Below, piece by piece: positions 45,036 through 52,838 of a DNA stretch of 64,000 bases. The DNA is from DATCIH01 sp036507955 (GTDB taxonomy: Bacteria > Bacillota > Clostridia > Clostridiales > Clostridiaceae): positions 62,001 through 126,000 of the forward strand of contig DATCIH010000116.1 in assembly GCA_036507955.1 (NCBI GenBank), written 5' to 3'. Below the pieces are notes generated by a model. It ran no database searches. It saw nothing but the letters and a program-made list of their open reading frames with translations, and had not been told where the DNA came from. Positions within the stretch are counted from its first letter, which is position 1, and each line of letters starts with the position of its first letter. Position numbers and translations under genes: made by a program.

Positions 45036-45896
45036 TTATTTTAGAATATTTACTAAAGTACCTATATTTTCAATTGAAACTGCAATTTCATCTCCAGACT
45101 TTAACCATTGTTGCTTCTCTTCTGGATAACCTAAAATTACCCCTCCTGGTGTTCCAGTAAATATAATATCACCTGGTTTTAACGTCATACATTCTGATAT
45201 ATAGCTCACAATTGTAGCACAATCAAAAATCATATCCTTGGTATTACCAGCTTGTCGTACAATTCCATTAACTTTACATTCAATATTCAAATTAGTCGGA
45301 TCTATTTCCTCTGCTGTTACTACACAAGGACCTATTGGAGCAAAATTATCACAGGTTTTACCTAATAGCCATTGACTAGAGCGGAATTGAAGATCTCTAG
45401 CTGACAAATCATTTCCAACAGTATAACCAAATACATAGGATAAAGCCTCTTCTTTAGTAACCTTTGAAGCTTCCTTTCCAATAACAATAACCAATTCAGC
45501 TTCATAATCAATTTTTTTTGCTTCCTCTGGAATTGAAATAATTTGATTATGGCTAGCCAGAGAATTATTGAACTTACTAAATAATACCGGGTAAGTAGGA
45601 ATATCCGCATTAGTTTCAGAGGTATGACTTATATAATTTAAACCAACACATATAATTTTTTCTGGCTTTGTAACAGATGGTGCATATGTAATGTCTTCTT
45701 TTAGAATTAAAGCATTAGGTTTAATTAATTGGGCAAGTTCAAGTAGTGCTTTTCCACCACTTAAAATCACTTCTTCAATTGTACTAGGTACTTTAAGGGA
45801 TGCTTCTTTGCCTGCCTTTTCTACATCGATAATCCCATACTCACTCTTAATTCCTAGTCTTGTCTTCCCTTCAACTATAAAATTAACTAACTTCAT
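45036..45896 (-). CDS. Fumarylacetoacetate hydrolase-family protein
   Basis: The roughly 286-residue protein has the FAH C-terminal fold: ICVGLNYISHTSET, the metal-binding Glu pair in KKIDYEAELVIVIG, GYTVGNDLSARDLQ, GKTCDNFAPIGPCV and TGTPGGV. Members hydrolyse or decarboxylate beta-diketo or 2-keto acids (for example 2,4-diketo-3-deoxy-sugar acids) using Mg2+. ATG 45896 is chosen over ATG 45905 because of its spacing from GAGGAG. It lies 18 bases after the F5/8-type gene, and the two form an operon. A role in sugar-acid breakdown is plausible. Confidence 0.85.
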   Translation of the reverse strand: MKLVNFIVEGKTRLGIKSEYGIIDVEKAGKEASLKVPSTIEEVILSGGKALLELAQLIKPNALILKEDITYAPSVTKPEKIICVGLNYISHTSETNADIPTYPVLFSKFNNSLASHNQIISIPEEAKKIDYEAELVIVIGKEASKVTKEEALSYVFGYTVGNDLSARDLQFRSSQWLLGKTCDNFAPIGPCVVTAEEIDPTNLNIECKVNGIVRQAGNTKDMIFDCATIVSYISECMTLKPGDIIFTGTPGGVILGYPEEKQQWLKSGDEIAVSIENIGTLVNILK

Positions 45897-45914
45897 TTTA
45901 TACATCTCCTCTTC

Positions 45915-46751
45915 TTATCTATTCTGCAGACCATTTATTGAATATAGCTTGCAATCAGTTCCATATACCTCAATTTGTCGCAGTGCGGCAAAATCAGATG
46001 TGTTGTCCGCCATCTTTAAGTTTGTCAATTTGATCCAACGGACCTTTCGTTTATTAAATGTAATAATCTGGGCATCAGCAGTCTTTATCATCCCTGCAGT
46101 TTCACGAGACTCATCAGAAAACAATATAGTTAAAGCATTCCAATAGGTATCATGCGGAAAATCAGCTCTTAGATACAAAATCATTTTGTCCACCTCAACC
46201 TTACGTCCAAAATCAAGTGTAAGTACAGCGTCATCTCTTTCACCAGTACCCCAAGACTCATAAGGCCATATACCATGTCCCTTATTATTTTTAATACCAT
46301 CAATAGTATTTCTTACCGCAAAAATTGCTTCATTGCGTGTTTCAAAATTTGCCGTTACATGAGGATAATATGTTGTAATTCCCCGTTGATCTAATGGATT
46401 TCTTGCAAGATTTCTATATGAATAAATTTCATCAATGGTAGCTATATGTATATTAATAGTATGATTACAACCCTTAAAAGCATCTGGAGAATATGCCACT
46501 GCTTCATCACCGAAGGGTATTACAAATTCTAATGTACTATCAGGGGCATATACTAAAGTTTCATCAATTAAATCATCTAACTTAATAACCAGGTATTTGT
46601 TTTGTACTGATGCGTAAAAACAAACTTTATCGCCGGAAATATAAGTGTATGAATAAGATATTGAAACCTTCTCCTCACCAGAAATTTGACTCATTATTGT
46701 ATTAAATTTATTTTTTACTTCAATGGTTAATTGATAGTTATTTAAATTCAT
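45915..46751 (-). CDS. Protein with F5/8 type C (galactose-binding-like) domain
   Basis: The 278-residue protein has no signal peptide. Its second half (about 120-270) resembles a discoidin/F5-8C jelly roll: ARNPLDQRGITTYYPHVTAN, YESWGTGERDDAVLTLDFGR and KVRWIKLTNLKM. The first half is beta-rich (SISYSYTYISGDKVCFYA). Similar two-domain cytoplasmic proteins occur beside sugar-acid catabolic genes, but I do not know a function. It is the first gene of an operon with the FAH-family gene. It may bind the sugar substrate; it has no catalytic motif I recognise. Confidence 0.6.
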   Translation of the reverse strand: MNLNNYQLTIEVKNKFNTIMSQISGEEKVSISYSYTYISGDKVCFYASVQNKYLVIKLDDLIDETLVYAPDSTLEFVIPFGDEAVAYSPDAFKGCNHTINIHIATIDEIYSYRNLARNPLDQRGITTYYPHVTANFETRNEAIFAVRNTIDGIKNNKGHGIWPYESWGTGERDDAVLTLDFGRKVEVDKMILYLRADFPHDTYWNALTILFSDESRETAGMIKTADAQIITFNKRKVRWIKLTNLKMADNTSDFAALRQIEVYGTDCKLYSINGLQNR

Positions 46752-46911
46752 AAATCTTTCATCTCCTGTATTTATACTACTATAATTATATTTTAAGCTA
46801 CCCCAAAAGACAACATTTAATGAAAATTACTGAAATATTCAAACCAGATGTTATAATAAAAGGGAAAGCTAAAAAACATAAAAAAATATAAATTATGGAG
46901 TTGATGTAACT

Positions 46912-47571
46912 TTGTCAAATAGTATCTCCTTTAAGTCTAACCCAATAATTTCTCCTACACCCTCCGTGCCTGGAGTCGATACTTCCGCTGGAGATTCGGA
47001 GCAAGTTATAGTTGTCCTTACAAATAACTACGGAGTTGTTCAAGGAACATATGCCACATATGATAGAATAAATGGAGCATGGGTTTTGTTTTCATCGGGT
47101 AGAGCTGTTGTTGGACAAAAGGGATTCTCGGAAGATAGAACTGAAGGTGATATGACAACCCCTACAGGAAAATATGGTTTTCCATTTATGTTTGGGATTG
47201 CTGCAAATCCTGGAGTTCATTTAGAATATAGGCAAGTTGTAGAAGGAGATTATTGGGTTTCCAACACAATCCTATCTGAATACAATATATGGATGCACTA
47301 TGATGGTACTGATGCAAAAGTTAGACTATACGATTTCGAATCACTGTGGACAGAGCCTCTTTATAAATATGCTGCTTTAATTGATTATAATTATTGCTCA
47401 AATAAGCGCATGAATAAAGGCAGTGGAATATTCTTTCACATTGCTCCGTCTAGTGGCAACGGGACGGCGGGCTGTGTAGCTGTTAGTGAAGAAAACTTAG
47501 TAAATGTATTAAAATGGTTGGACCCAGCTAAGGATCCATGTATAATAATGGGTGTGGAAGGTCATATTTAA
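46912..47571 (+). CDS. YkuD-type L,D-transpeptidase-like protein, leaderless
   Basis: The start is TTG at 46912 behind GGAGTTGATG. The 219-residue protein has a proline-rich N-terminus without a signal peptide, then a YkuD-like domain with MTTPTGKYGFPFMFG, His in GIFFHIAPSS and catalytic C188 in GTAGCVAVSEE. The usual SHGC becomes TAGC, as in the ErfK/YcfS-like branch with TxGC. Without an export signal it may act on the forespore or cortex during sporulation, or may be released by lysis. It is monocistronic and followed by a GC-rich hairpin. Confidence 0.75.
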   Translation: MSNSISFKSNPIISPTPSVPGVDTSAGDSEQVIVVLTNNYGVVQGTYATYDRINGAWVLFSSGRAVVGQKGFSEDRTEGDMTTPTGKYGFPFMFGIAANPGVHLEYRQVVEGDYWVSNTILSEYNIWMHYDGTDAKVRLYDFESLWTEPLYKYAALIDYNYCSNKRMNKGSGIFFHIAPSSGNGTAGCVAVSEENLVNVLKWLDPAKDPCIIMGVEGHI

Positions 47572-47624
47572 CTCATTAAATAGTATGTAAGATTGTTAGT
47601 GTTAATTCGATAAGCAAAATTTTA

Positions 47625-47641
47625 GGGGCCAGTTAGGCCCC
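47625..47641. terminator. Short GC hairpin GGGGCC-AGTTA-GGCCCC
   Basis: It lies between convergent genes (ends at 47571 and 47649). AAAATTTTA precedes it on the plus strand, which gives a U-run for the minus-strand gene. Confidence 0.6.
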
Positions 47642-47648
47642 CTCTAGT

Positions 47649-47900
47649 TTAGCATCCTATCTTTTTGTTTGGATTGCAGCAAGAAAGATAAAATAATGCG
47701 ATAATAAACAATATGCTGTTATCAACTAAACTGCTTTTTCTGCCACTAGATTTTCTTTTATTATTAAATTGTAAAATAATAAGTATAAGAATCACTAATG
47801 TAGGAAAACTGCAAATACTACTTCCTCCACCACATACTGGCATTGGAGTATAAATATTGTTTACAACACTTCTATTATCACTTGAATGACTTCTGCTCAT
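47649..47900 (-). CDS. Small membrane protein, possibly sporulation-associated
   Basis: The 83-residue protein has a polar N-terminus, a short cysteine/glycine segment (PVCGGGSSICSFP), a first membrane helix (LVILILIILQF), a basic loop, and a second helix ending in Cys residues. It has a very strong ribosome site (AGGGGGGG). Similar short proteins with a hydrophobic ILILIIL helix occur near spore-coat genes in clostridia, and cotJC is next to it. I do not know its function. Confidence 0.55.
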   Translation of the reverse strand: MSRSHSSDNRSVVNNIYTPMPVCGGGSSICSFPTLVILILIILQFNNKRKSSGRKSSLVDNSILFIIALFYLSCCNPNKKIGC

Positions 47901-48036
47901 TTGAACCCCCCCTTTCTGGGCAATGGTTTAATGCATAACAATTTTTTATCTTGATGTTTAATTTATATTATTCGGTTTTAAACTTATTGTGATATTATTT
48001 TTAACTAATATTTATAAGTTACTACATATAATCTCA

Positions 48037-48618
48037 TTATCTGATTGTATATAGATGTGGTTCTTGTACATATTCTTGAACAATTCTAAGAGCTTCACCG
48101 AATCTTTGATAATGTACAACTTCTCTTTCTCTTAGAAACTTTAAAGGTTCAATAACATCAGGATCATCCGCCATATTTATTAAATATTCATAAGTTGCTC
48201 TAGCCTTTTGCTCTGCAGCTAAATTTTCAGTAAGATCTACAATTGGATTTCCTTTTGATGCAAGACAGGTAGCATCGAATGGTACACCTGAAGAACTTAC
48301 AGGATATACTCCTCTGCCATGATCCACATAATAGCCAGCCATGCCACCTTTTTCAATTTCTTCTAGGCTAGCATTCTTCATTAATTGCCTTACCATAGCG
48401 CCAACCATTTCTAAATGAGCCAGTTCCTCTGTACCAATATCAGTACAGGTAGCTATAGCTTGAGGAGTAATCATAGAAAATCTCTGACTTAAATATCTTA
48501 GTGATGCACCAAGTTCACCATCTGGTCCGCCATATTGGGTAATAATGATTTTCGCCATCTTTGGATTAGCATTTTTAATATTAACTGGGAATTGTAGGAA
48601 CTTATCATATGTCCACAT
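48037..48618 (-). CDS. cotJC: Spore coat protein CotJC, manganese-catalase family
   Basis: The 193-residue protein matches CotJC: ferritin-like helices with metal ligands in GTEELAHLEMVGAMV, ENLAAEQKARATYEYLI and REREVVHYQRFGEAL. CotJC belongs to the dimanganese catalase family and is a spore inner-coat protein. It is the last gene of the cotJABC operon, three bases after cotJB. The length fits the family. It probably protects spores from peroxide. Confidence 0.93.
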   Translation of the reverse strand: MWTYDKFLQFPVNIKNANPKMAKIIITQYGGPDGELGASLRYLSQRFSMITPQAIATCTDIGTEELAHLEMVGAMVRQLMKNASLEEIEKGGMAGYYVDHGRGVYPVSSSGVPFDATCLASKGNPIVDLTENLAAEQKARATYEYLINMADDPDVIEPLKFLREREVVHYQRFGEALRIVQEYVQEPHLYTIR

Positions 48619-48621
48619 AAA

Positions 48622-48900
48622 TTACTTACCTTCCTTTTCAAGATTAAAATTAGCATCATTTTCCCAAGGCCATGGATCATTTATCCACTGCCATGGATAA
48701 GGGCTTAGTGAGTCGTGTTCAGATAACATTCCATAATTCATCTCATAGCATTCTTTTAATCCTTTTGTTTCTGTTACATAATAATTGTACTTTGCTAAAG
48801 CTTCCTTATCCATTGGATGAGTATTAAGATACAAAGCTAGATCATCTTTCATAAATTCAAAAGCAACAATTTGTTTTAAGAGCTCTGATTTGTTTTTCAT
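48622..48900 (-). CDS. cotJB: Spore coat protein CotJB
   Basis: The 92-residue protein has the CotJB pattern: LLKQIVAFEFMKDDLALYLN followed by YNYYVTETKGLKECYEMNYG and a terminal SPYPWQWINDPWPWE aromatic segment. It is needed with CotJA and CotJC for coat assembly. Its ATG overlaps the cotJA stop by four bases, so translation is coupled. Confidence 0.92.
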   Translation of the reverse strand: MKNKSELLKQIVAFEFMKDDLALYLNTHPMDKEALAKYNYYVTETKGLKECYEMNYGMLSEHDSLSPYPWQWINDPWPWENDANFNLEKEGK

Positions 48901-49148
48901 AAATTTCTCCCTTTTTTACTTAATTCATAGGGACTACTTTTTTTGTCTTCGCCCTCATAAGGACTATATAGTTCTGGGAAAACAGTTCCTCTCTTAAGTC
49001 CTTCAATAGGTGTGAAAAGTGTGCAAAGTTTTTGGTAAGGAACATAAGCCATTGCTAATCTTACATTACCGATGGCTGTTTCATGTGGAATACACTTACT
49101 CATTGCTTTACATTGTGCTGTTTTTTTTCTATTCTCATTTTGTTCCAA
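48897..49148 (-). CDS. cotJA: Spore coat associated protein CotJA
   Basis: The start is TTG at 49148 behind GGAGGATCAAA. The 83-residue protein contains RLAMAYVPYQKLCTLFTPIE, the core of CotJA, plus FPELYSPYEG. It has a longer N-terminal lead with Lys and Cys than many homologues. It is the first gene of cotJABC, expected under sigma-E control in the mother cell, and is divergent from a coat-like gene. Confidence 0.9.
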   Translation of the reverse strand: MEQNENRKKTAQCKAMSKCIPHETAIGNVRLAMAYVPYQKLCTLFTPIEGLKRGTVFPELYSPYEGEDKKSSPYELSKKGRNL

Positions 49149-49249
49149 TTTGATCCTCCAAATAATTTTGGTTACATGGTATTATATTCAAGTGTTTAGA
49201 ATAGTGATTATTATAAAATAAATTTATTCACCCTTCTCCATCACTTGGA

Positions 49250-49264
49250 TACAATAATATTGTA
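49250..49264. promoter_or_regulatory. Palindrome TACAATA-A-TATTGTA between divergent coat genes
   Basis: A perfect 7-bp inverted repeat with a one-base centre sits 23 bases before the TTG of the plus-strand gene. It includes an ATACAATA stretch that could be a -10 region. It could be an operator for one or both genes. The resemblance to PerR/Fur-type boxes (TTATAATxATTATAA) is partial only. Confidence 0.4.
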
Positions 49265-49287
49265 ATATTTTCTTAGGAGACCTTATT

Positions 49288-49758
49288 TTGAAAGACAAAA
49301 AAGAAAGAAGTGATGATCGCTCAAGAAGTGATGATCATTCAATGTGTCAGAGTTGCCCTCATATGCAACAGAATCAATGCATGATGCAAAATATGTACAT
49401 GAAACCTAGTATGATGGAACCTCAACAAATGCAACAACCTATGTGCTATCCTAATATGATGGGACAGATGGACGAATCTATGGGGTATATGACTGGGTCA
49501 AATGATATGCAAATGGACATGGATATGGATATGAAAATTGGTAAAGGTTACCGTGTTGGCGGCAATTATGGTGGTGGTTATCATGGTGGCGGTTATCATG
49601 GTGGCGGTTATCATGGTGGCAGTTATAACGGAGGCGGTTATCATGGCGGTGATTATGGTCATCCTAATTATCCAGATCATGGTTCCTTTCCTTATTTCCC
49701 ATATCTCCCATTCTTCCCATATTATAATGGATACGGCGATTATCACGATCATTATTAA
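49288..49758 (+). CDS. Met-, Gly- and His-rich coat-like protein
   Basis: The start is TTG at 49288 behind AGGAGACC. The 156-residue protein has a charged lead with CQSCPH, a Met/Gln-rich middle (MCYPNMMGQMDESMGYM, QMDMDMDMKIG), then five GGGYHGG-like repeats (about 93-128) and an aromatic Pro/Tyr/Phe tail ending DYHDHY. It has no signal peptide. The repeats resemble spore-coat and exosporium proteins, and the Met and His clusters suggest metal (copper, manganese) binding. It is divergent from cotJABC, whose CotJC is a manganese catalase. Confidence 0.65.
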   Translation: MKDKKERSDDRSRSDDHSMCQSCPHMQQNQCMMQNMYMKPSMMEPQQMQQPMCYPNMMGQMDESMGYMTGSNDMQMDMDMDMKIGKGYRVGGNYGGGYHGGGYHGGGYHGGSYNGGGYHGGDYGHPNYPDHGSFPYFPYLPFFPYYNGYGDYHDHY

Positions 49759-49773
49759 CCAAAGGAAAAAATT

Positions 49774-49797
49774 GGGCAATCTCCTAAGAGATTGCCC
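49774..49797. terminator. Terminator GGGCAATCTC / GAGATTGCCC
   Basis: A 10-bp perfect stem with loop CTAA is followed by TTTAAAAT on the plus strand and by CAATTTTTTCC on the minus strand. It serves the convergent coat-like and APC-permease genes. Confidence 0.85.
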
Positions 49798-49836
49798 TTT
49801 AAAATATTGTATTATTTCTATCCTTATATATTAGCC

Positions 49837-51189
49837 TCACTGGGCAACTGCTTTGTTAGAAAACTTAGCACCAACGATCATTACAATTGCAAAGACTATT
49901 AGATATGCAACAACTGCCATTTTATGAGAAAAACAAGCAGCAATTATCATGAAAATGCATCCTGCTAAAGAAATAATAGGCATTACAAATCTCTTGAAGA
50001 AGCTTAAATCTTTTTCTTTCCTTATCATCATAATGAAAATAGGAATATACATTGCATAAATAGTAACTATAGGTAATTCTGAAGAATCAAAACAAAAAAA
50101 TCCAAACCAAGGTTTTGTTAAGTTAGCACCATAGAAGAACAATAACCATATAGCACAAAGAAGTAGTCCAAGGACAGCTGAATTTGTTGGCATATTTGTC
50201 TCTTTATCAATTTGTTTAAATACCTTTGGTTTTGGTCCAAAGCCTCTTACAGCTATTGAATAAATACCACGAGTACATCCCAGCATTAATCCGTTTAAAG
50301 TTCCCAGACAAGAAATGATAACAAATACAAATATTAGTGAACCACCAACAGAAGAAAATATTGTTTGAAATGCCAATTTAGCTCCTGCTTCCCCACCTGA
50401 CATCATAACTTTGTTTGTTACAGCTCCAGCCAATCCAATATAATAAAGTATATAAATGATCATAATAGTAAAAGTTCCTGCAACAAGAGCTAACGGAAGA
50501 TTTTTCTTTGCATCCCTTAATTCAGCATTTATACTTGTAGCAATAATCCAACCCTCATATGCAAAAGCTGTAGCAACAACAGCTGTAAATAATGCATTTA
50601 AAGTATTTACTTCTTTTACTACTGTTGTAAAATTAGTTATAGTCATTCCACTACTGATACCTATTACTGTCCCAACTACAGCCATTAATGTAAGTGGAAT
50701 AAGTTTTATAATGGTTGTACTAACTTGAAATTTACCTGCTAAAATTGGTGATAAGGCATTTAATGCATAGCTGCCAATCAAATACAGACACGCAATAATC
50801 ATGCATTCTCCTCCTGTAATTGGAAATCCAACTAATACACAAGTATATCTAGCCGATACCCATGCTAATACTGAAGTCAATGTTGGATAGTAAATCAATG
50901 CCATAAACCACCCAACATAATATCCATACGTTTTGCCCATAGTAGCTTCTGCATAATCTACGATACCATTTACATATTGATATTTAGTTGCCATTACAGC
51001 AAAGGTATAGGCGCAAGAAATCATAATAATGCCACCTATAACCCAAGCTAGTATACCGAGTGTAAGATTTCCTCCAGTTGCAGTTAAAACTTTTTCTGCT
51101 TTAAAAAAAACACCACTGCCAATGACAATACCAACAACCATGGCTATGGCCGTAATCAAACCATACTTTTTTTCTAACTTTATTTCCAT
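49837..51189 (-). CDS. APC-family amino acid permease
   Basis: The 450-residue protein has about 12 membrane helices and the APC opening GIVIGSGVFFKAEKVL. Further blocks ALIYYPTLTSVLAWVSARY and AFAYEGWIIATSINAEL match the SteT/LAT-like exchanger branch. It probably exchanges or imports amino acids. A link with the glutamate decarboxylase at 43118 is possible but weak, since it lacks the C-terminal plug of GadC. It is monocistronic. Confidence 0.85.
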   Translation of the reverse strand: MEIKLEKKYGLITAIAMVVGIVIGSGVFFKAEKVLTATGGNLTLGILAWVIGGIIMISCAYTFAVMATKYQYVNGIVDYAEATMGKTYGYYVGWFMALIYYPTLTSVLAWVSARYTCVLVGFPITGGECMIIACLYLIGSYALNALSPILAGKFQVSTTIIKLIPLTLMAVVGTVIGISSGMTITNFTTVVKEVNTLNALFTAVVATAFAYEGWIIATSINAELRDAKKNLPLALVAGTFTIMIIYILYYIGLAGAVTNKVMMSGGEAGAKLAFQTIFSSVGGSLIFVFVIISCLGTLNGLMLGCTRGIYSIAVRGFGPKPKVFKQIDKETNMPTNSAVLGLLLCAIWLLFFYGANLTKPWFGFFCFDSSELPIVTIYAMYIPIFIMMIRKEKDLSFFKRFVMPIISLAGCIFMIIAACFSHKMAVVAYLIVFAIVMIVGAKFSNKAVAQ

Positions 51190-51280
51190 AATTAAACCAT
51201 TCCCCCGTAATTTTTAAATCCTTCTTATTACACTTTAGACCTTTAAAATGATAAAATCAATATAAAAAAAAGTCAAATAA

Positions 51281-51319
51281 AAAGCTACCACTCATATCAA
51301 ATGCATTAGTGGTAGCTTT
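51281..51319 (-). terminator. Terminator AAAGCTACCACT / AGTGGTAGCTTT
   Basis: A 12-bp stem with a 15-base loop is followed on the minus strand by TTATTTGACTTTTTTTT. It lies ten bases after the CheX-like gene. Confidence 0.85.
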
Positions 51320-51328
51320 ACTAAATTA

Positions 51329-52198
51329 CTAAAGAGCTATGATAAGTTCCATTTTACCAAAAGGTAATTCTATTGGAAGCACATAGGTAGAAGAAATCAC
51401 CTTTTCAAAAGACACTGCTTGAGGCTCCATATCCAATTTTATTCCTCTGTTTGACATCTCTACAAGATACAATCCATTGTTTAAATTCAGAAATTCGCCT
51501 ACTGAATCCTTAGTCATTTCATCCACAGTGGATAATTCTTCCTCCGCAAATCTGGATGCAATTTTTGCAAATACAACCTCATCTGCATTAATATATGTTT
51601 GTAAAATAATTGAGTTTTTAATTTTTTGGTGAGCTGCCCATTTGGTTTTGTATTCTTCAACTTTTATAATTTTATTTGTGTAAATTTCCGAATCAATAAA
51701 TCGAATAATATTTCTCATAAACAAAGCAATGTAGTGCTTTATTTCTATACCATATTTATCGCTTTCTAGATTAACATAAATATTTATGATTCCCTCTACA
51801 TCATCTTTTTGCAACGCATCAAACTGACTTTCGGATATGCTATATTTTTTCTTATATTTATTAATTGCTTCTTCAAATTTTTCAAGAGTCATATAGTTTT
51901 TATCTACTAAGGCTTGTGCAAGTAAAAGATGACCAAATTTTTGCGAAGAAAGCAATTCTTCTATTTGTTCCTCTTTAATAAAGCCAGCTTCTACAGCCAA
52001 CTCTCCAAAACGTTTATCAACCTTTGCTTGCATTTGATGTATCTGACTCACCTGCTGTGAATTCATATATCCTGCATTTATAGCTAAAACTCCGAGTTTT
52101 AGATGAACTGATTGTTTATATTCAATAGCCGCATTTAATTGGGGCTTTGTGAGATATTTTTCATTTAATAAATATTGACCAAAATATTGACTAAACAT
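51329..52198 (-). CDS. CheX-like protein with N-terminal MshEN-like repeats
   Basis: The 289-residue protein has two parts. Residues 1-115 hold a series of related units, the clearest being KLGVLAINAGYMNSQQVSQI and RFGELAVEAGFIKEEQIEEL, each ending in Q. These match the pattern RLGxxLxxxGxIxxxxLxxxLxxQ of MshEN, a c-di-GMP-binding motif. Residues about 140-289 look like a CheX-type phosphatase domain (NADEVVFAKIASRFA, then DSVGEFLNLNNGLYLVE). It is encoded 17 bases after a CheY-like gene, so it may dephosphorylate that regulator in response to c-di-GMP. Domain calls are by eye. Confidence 0.6.
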   Translation of the reverse strand: MFSQYFGQYLLNEKYLTKPQLNAAIEYKQSVHLKLGVLAINAGYMNSQQVSQIHQMQAKVDKRFGELAVEAGFIKEEQIEELLSSQKFGHLLLAQALVDKNYMTLEKFEEAINKYKKKYSISESQFDALQKDDVEGIINIYVNLESDKYGIEIKHYIALFMRNIIRFIDSEIYTNKIIKVEEYKTKWAAHQKIKNSIILQTYINADEVVFAKIASRFAEEELSTVDEMTKDSVGEFLNLNNGLYLVEMSNRGIKLDMEPQAVSFEKVISSTYVLPIELPFGKMELIIAL

Positions 52199-52215
52199 AG
52201 CTCCACTCTCCTCGA

Positions 52216-52584
52216 TTATTTTAAGTTAAGGATAATCTTATTAATTTGTTCTTTTTCCCAAGGCTTTTGGATAAAATCATATGCTCCTGCTTTTAATGAC
52301 TCTTTAACATGTTCTTTCGTACCAGCTGAAGATGCCATTACAACTTTTGCATCTTTATCAAATTCTATTATTTCTTTAACTGCTTCAATTCCATTTTTAA
52401 CAGGCATAATTATATCCATAAATACCAAATCTGGATTACTCTCTTTGTAAATATTTATTGCTTCCTGCCCATCCTTAGCTTCTAAAACATCCTCACAACC
52501 ACAATTTTTTACTATTTCTTTTAGCTTTTTTCTCATTAACATAGAATCATCACATATTAATATTTTGAATAAGTTTTCTGTCAT
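52216..52584 (-). CDS. CheY-like single-domain response regulator
   Basis: The frame opens at 52599, but ATG 52584 is chosen because GGGAGGGG lies five bases upstream. The roughly 122-residue protein is a lone receiver: ILICDDSMLMRKKL, phosphoacceptor Asp in LVFMDIIMPVKNG, Thr/Ser in VMASSAG and Lys in FIQKPW. It has no output domain. It forms an operon with the CheX-like gene. No kinase gene is adjacent. It probably acts in chemotaxis or surface behaviour. Confidence 0.88.
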   Translation of the reverse strand: MTENLFKILICDDSMLMRKKLKEIVKNCGCEDVLEAKDGQEAINIYKESNPDLVFMDIIMPVKNGIEAVKEIIEFDKDAKVVMASSAGTKEHVKESLKAGAYDFIQKPWEKEQINKIILNLK

Positions 52585-52838
52585 TGAAACCCCTCCCATA
52601 TAATTTGAAAATTCGAAACTCTTAGGTTTAAAAACAATATTTCAATATTCTATATAATTCGTCACAAAACGTTATTTTCCCTTTATATTATTTCCAAATT
52701 CTTATATAAGCCATAATAAATTTATGGTAAACTAATAAAAGACATTATGAGTAATGAAAGTTAATTTCATTATCATCCATCATAGCTAATTGCGAGTGAA
52801 GTTAATGTGAAATTATACACTAGGGTGGGAGCGAAAAA

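Noticed and set aside
47649..47900. A two-helix holin
   Set aside because: The polar Cys/Gly-rich lead, terminal Cys residues and position beside cotJ fit a sporulation protein better; the evidence is slight either way.
49555..49650. Regular 15-base repeats that could suggest a CRISPR array
   Set aside because: The units are contiguous, without spacers, and code for GYHGG in one frame of a good gene.
49498..49834. Long reading frames overlapping the coat-like gene in other frames and on the other strand
   Set aside because: They arise from the GGT/CAT repeat composition, have no ribosome site, and encode monotonous Ile/Thr/Val runs.
43118..51189. A GadB-GadC acid-resistance pair
   Set aside because: The permease is 5 kb away with many unrelated genes between and does not show the GadC C-terminal plug.
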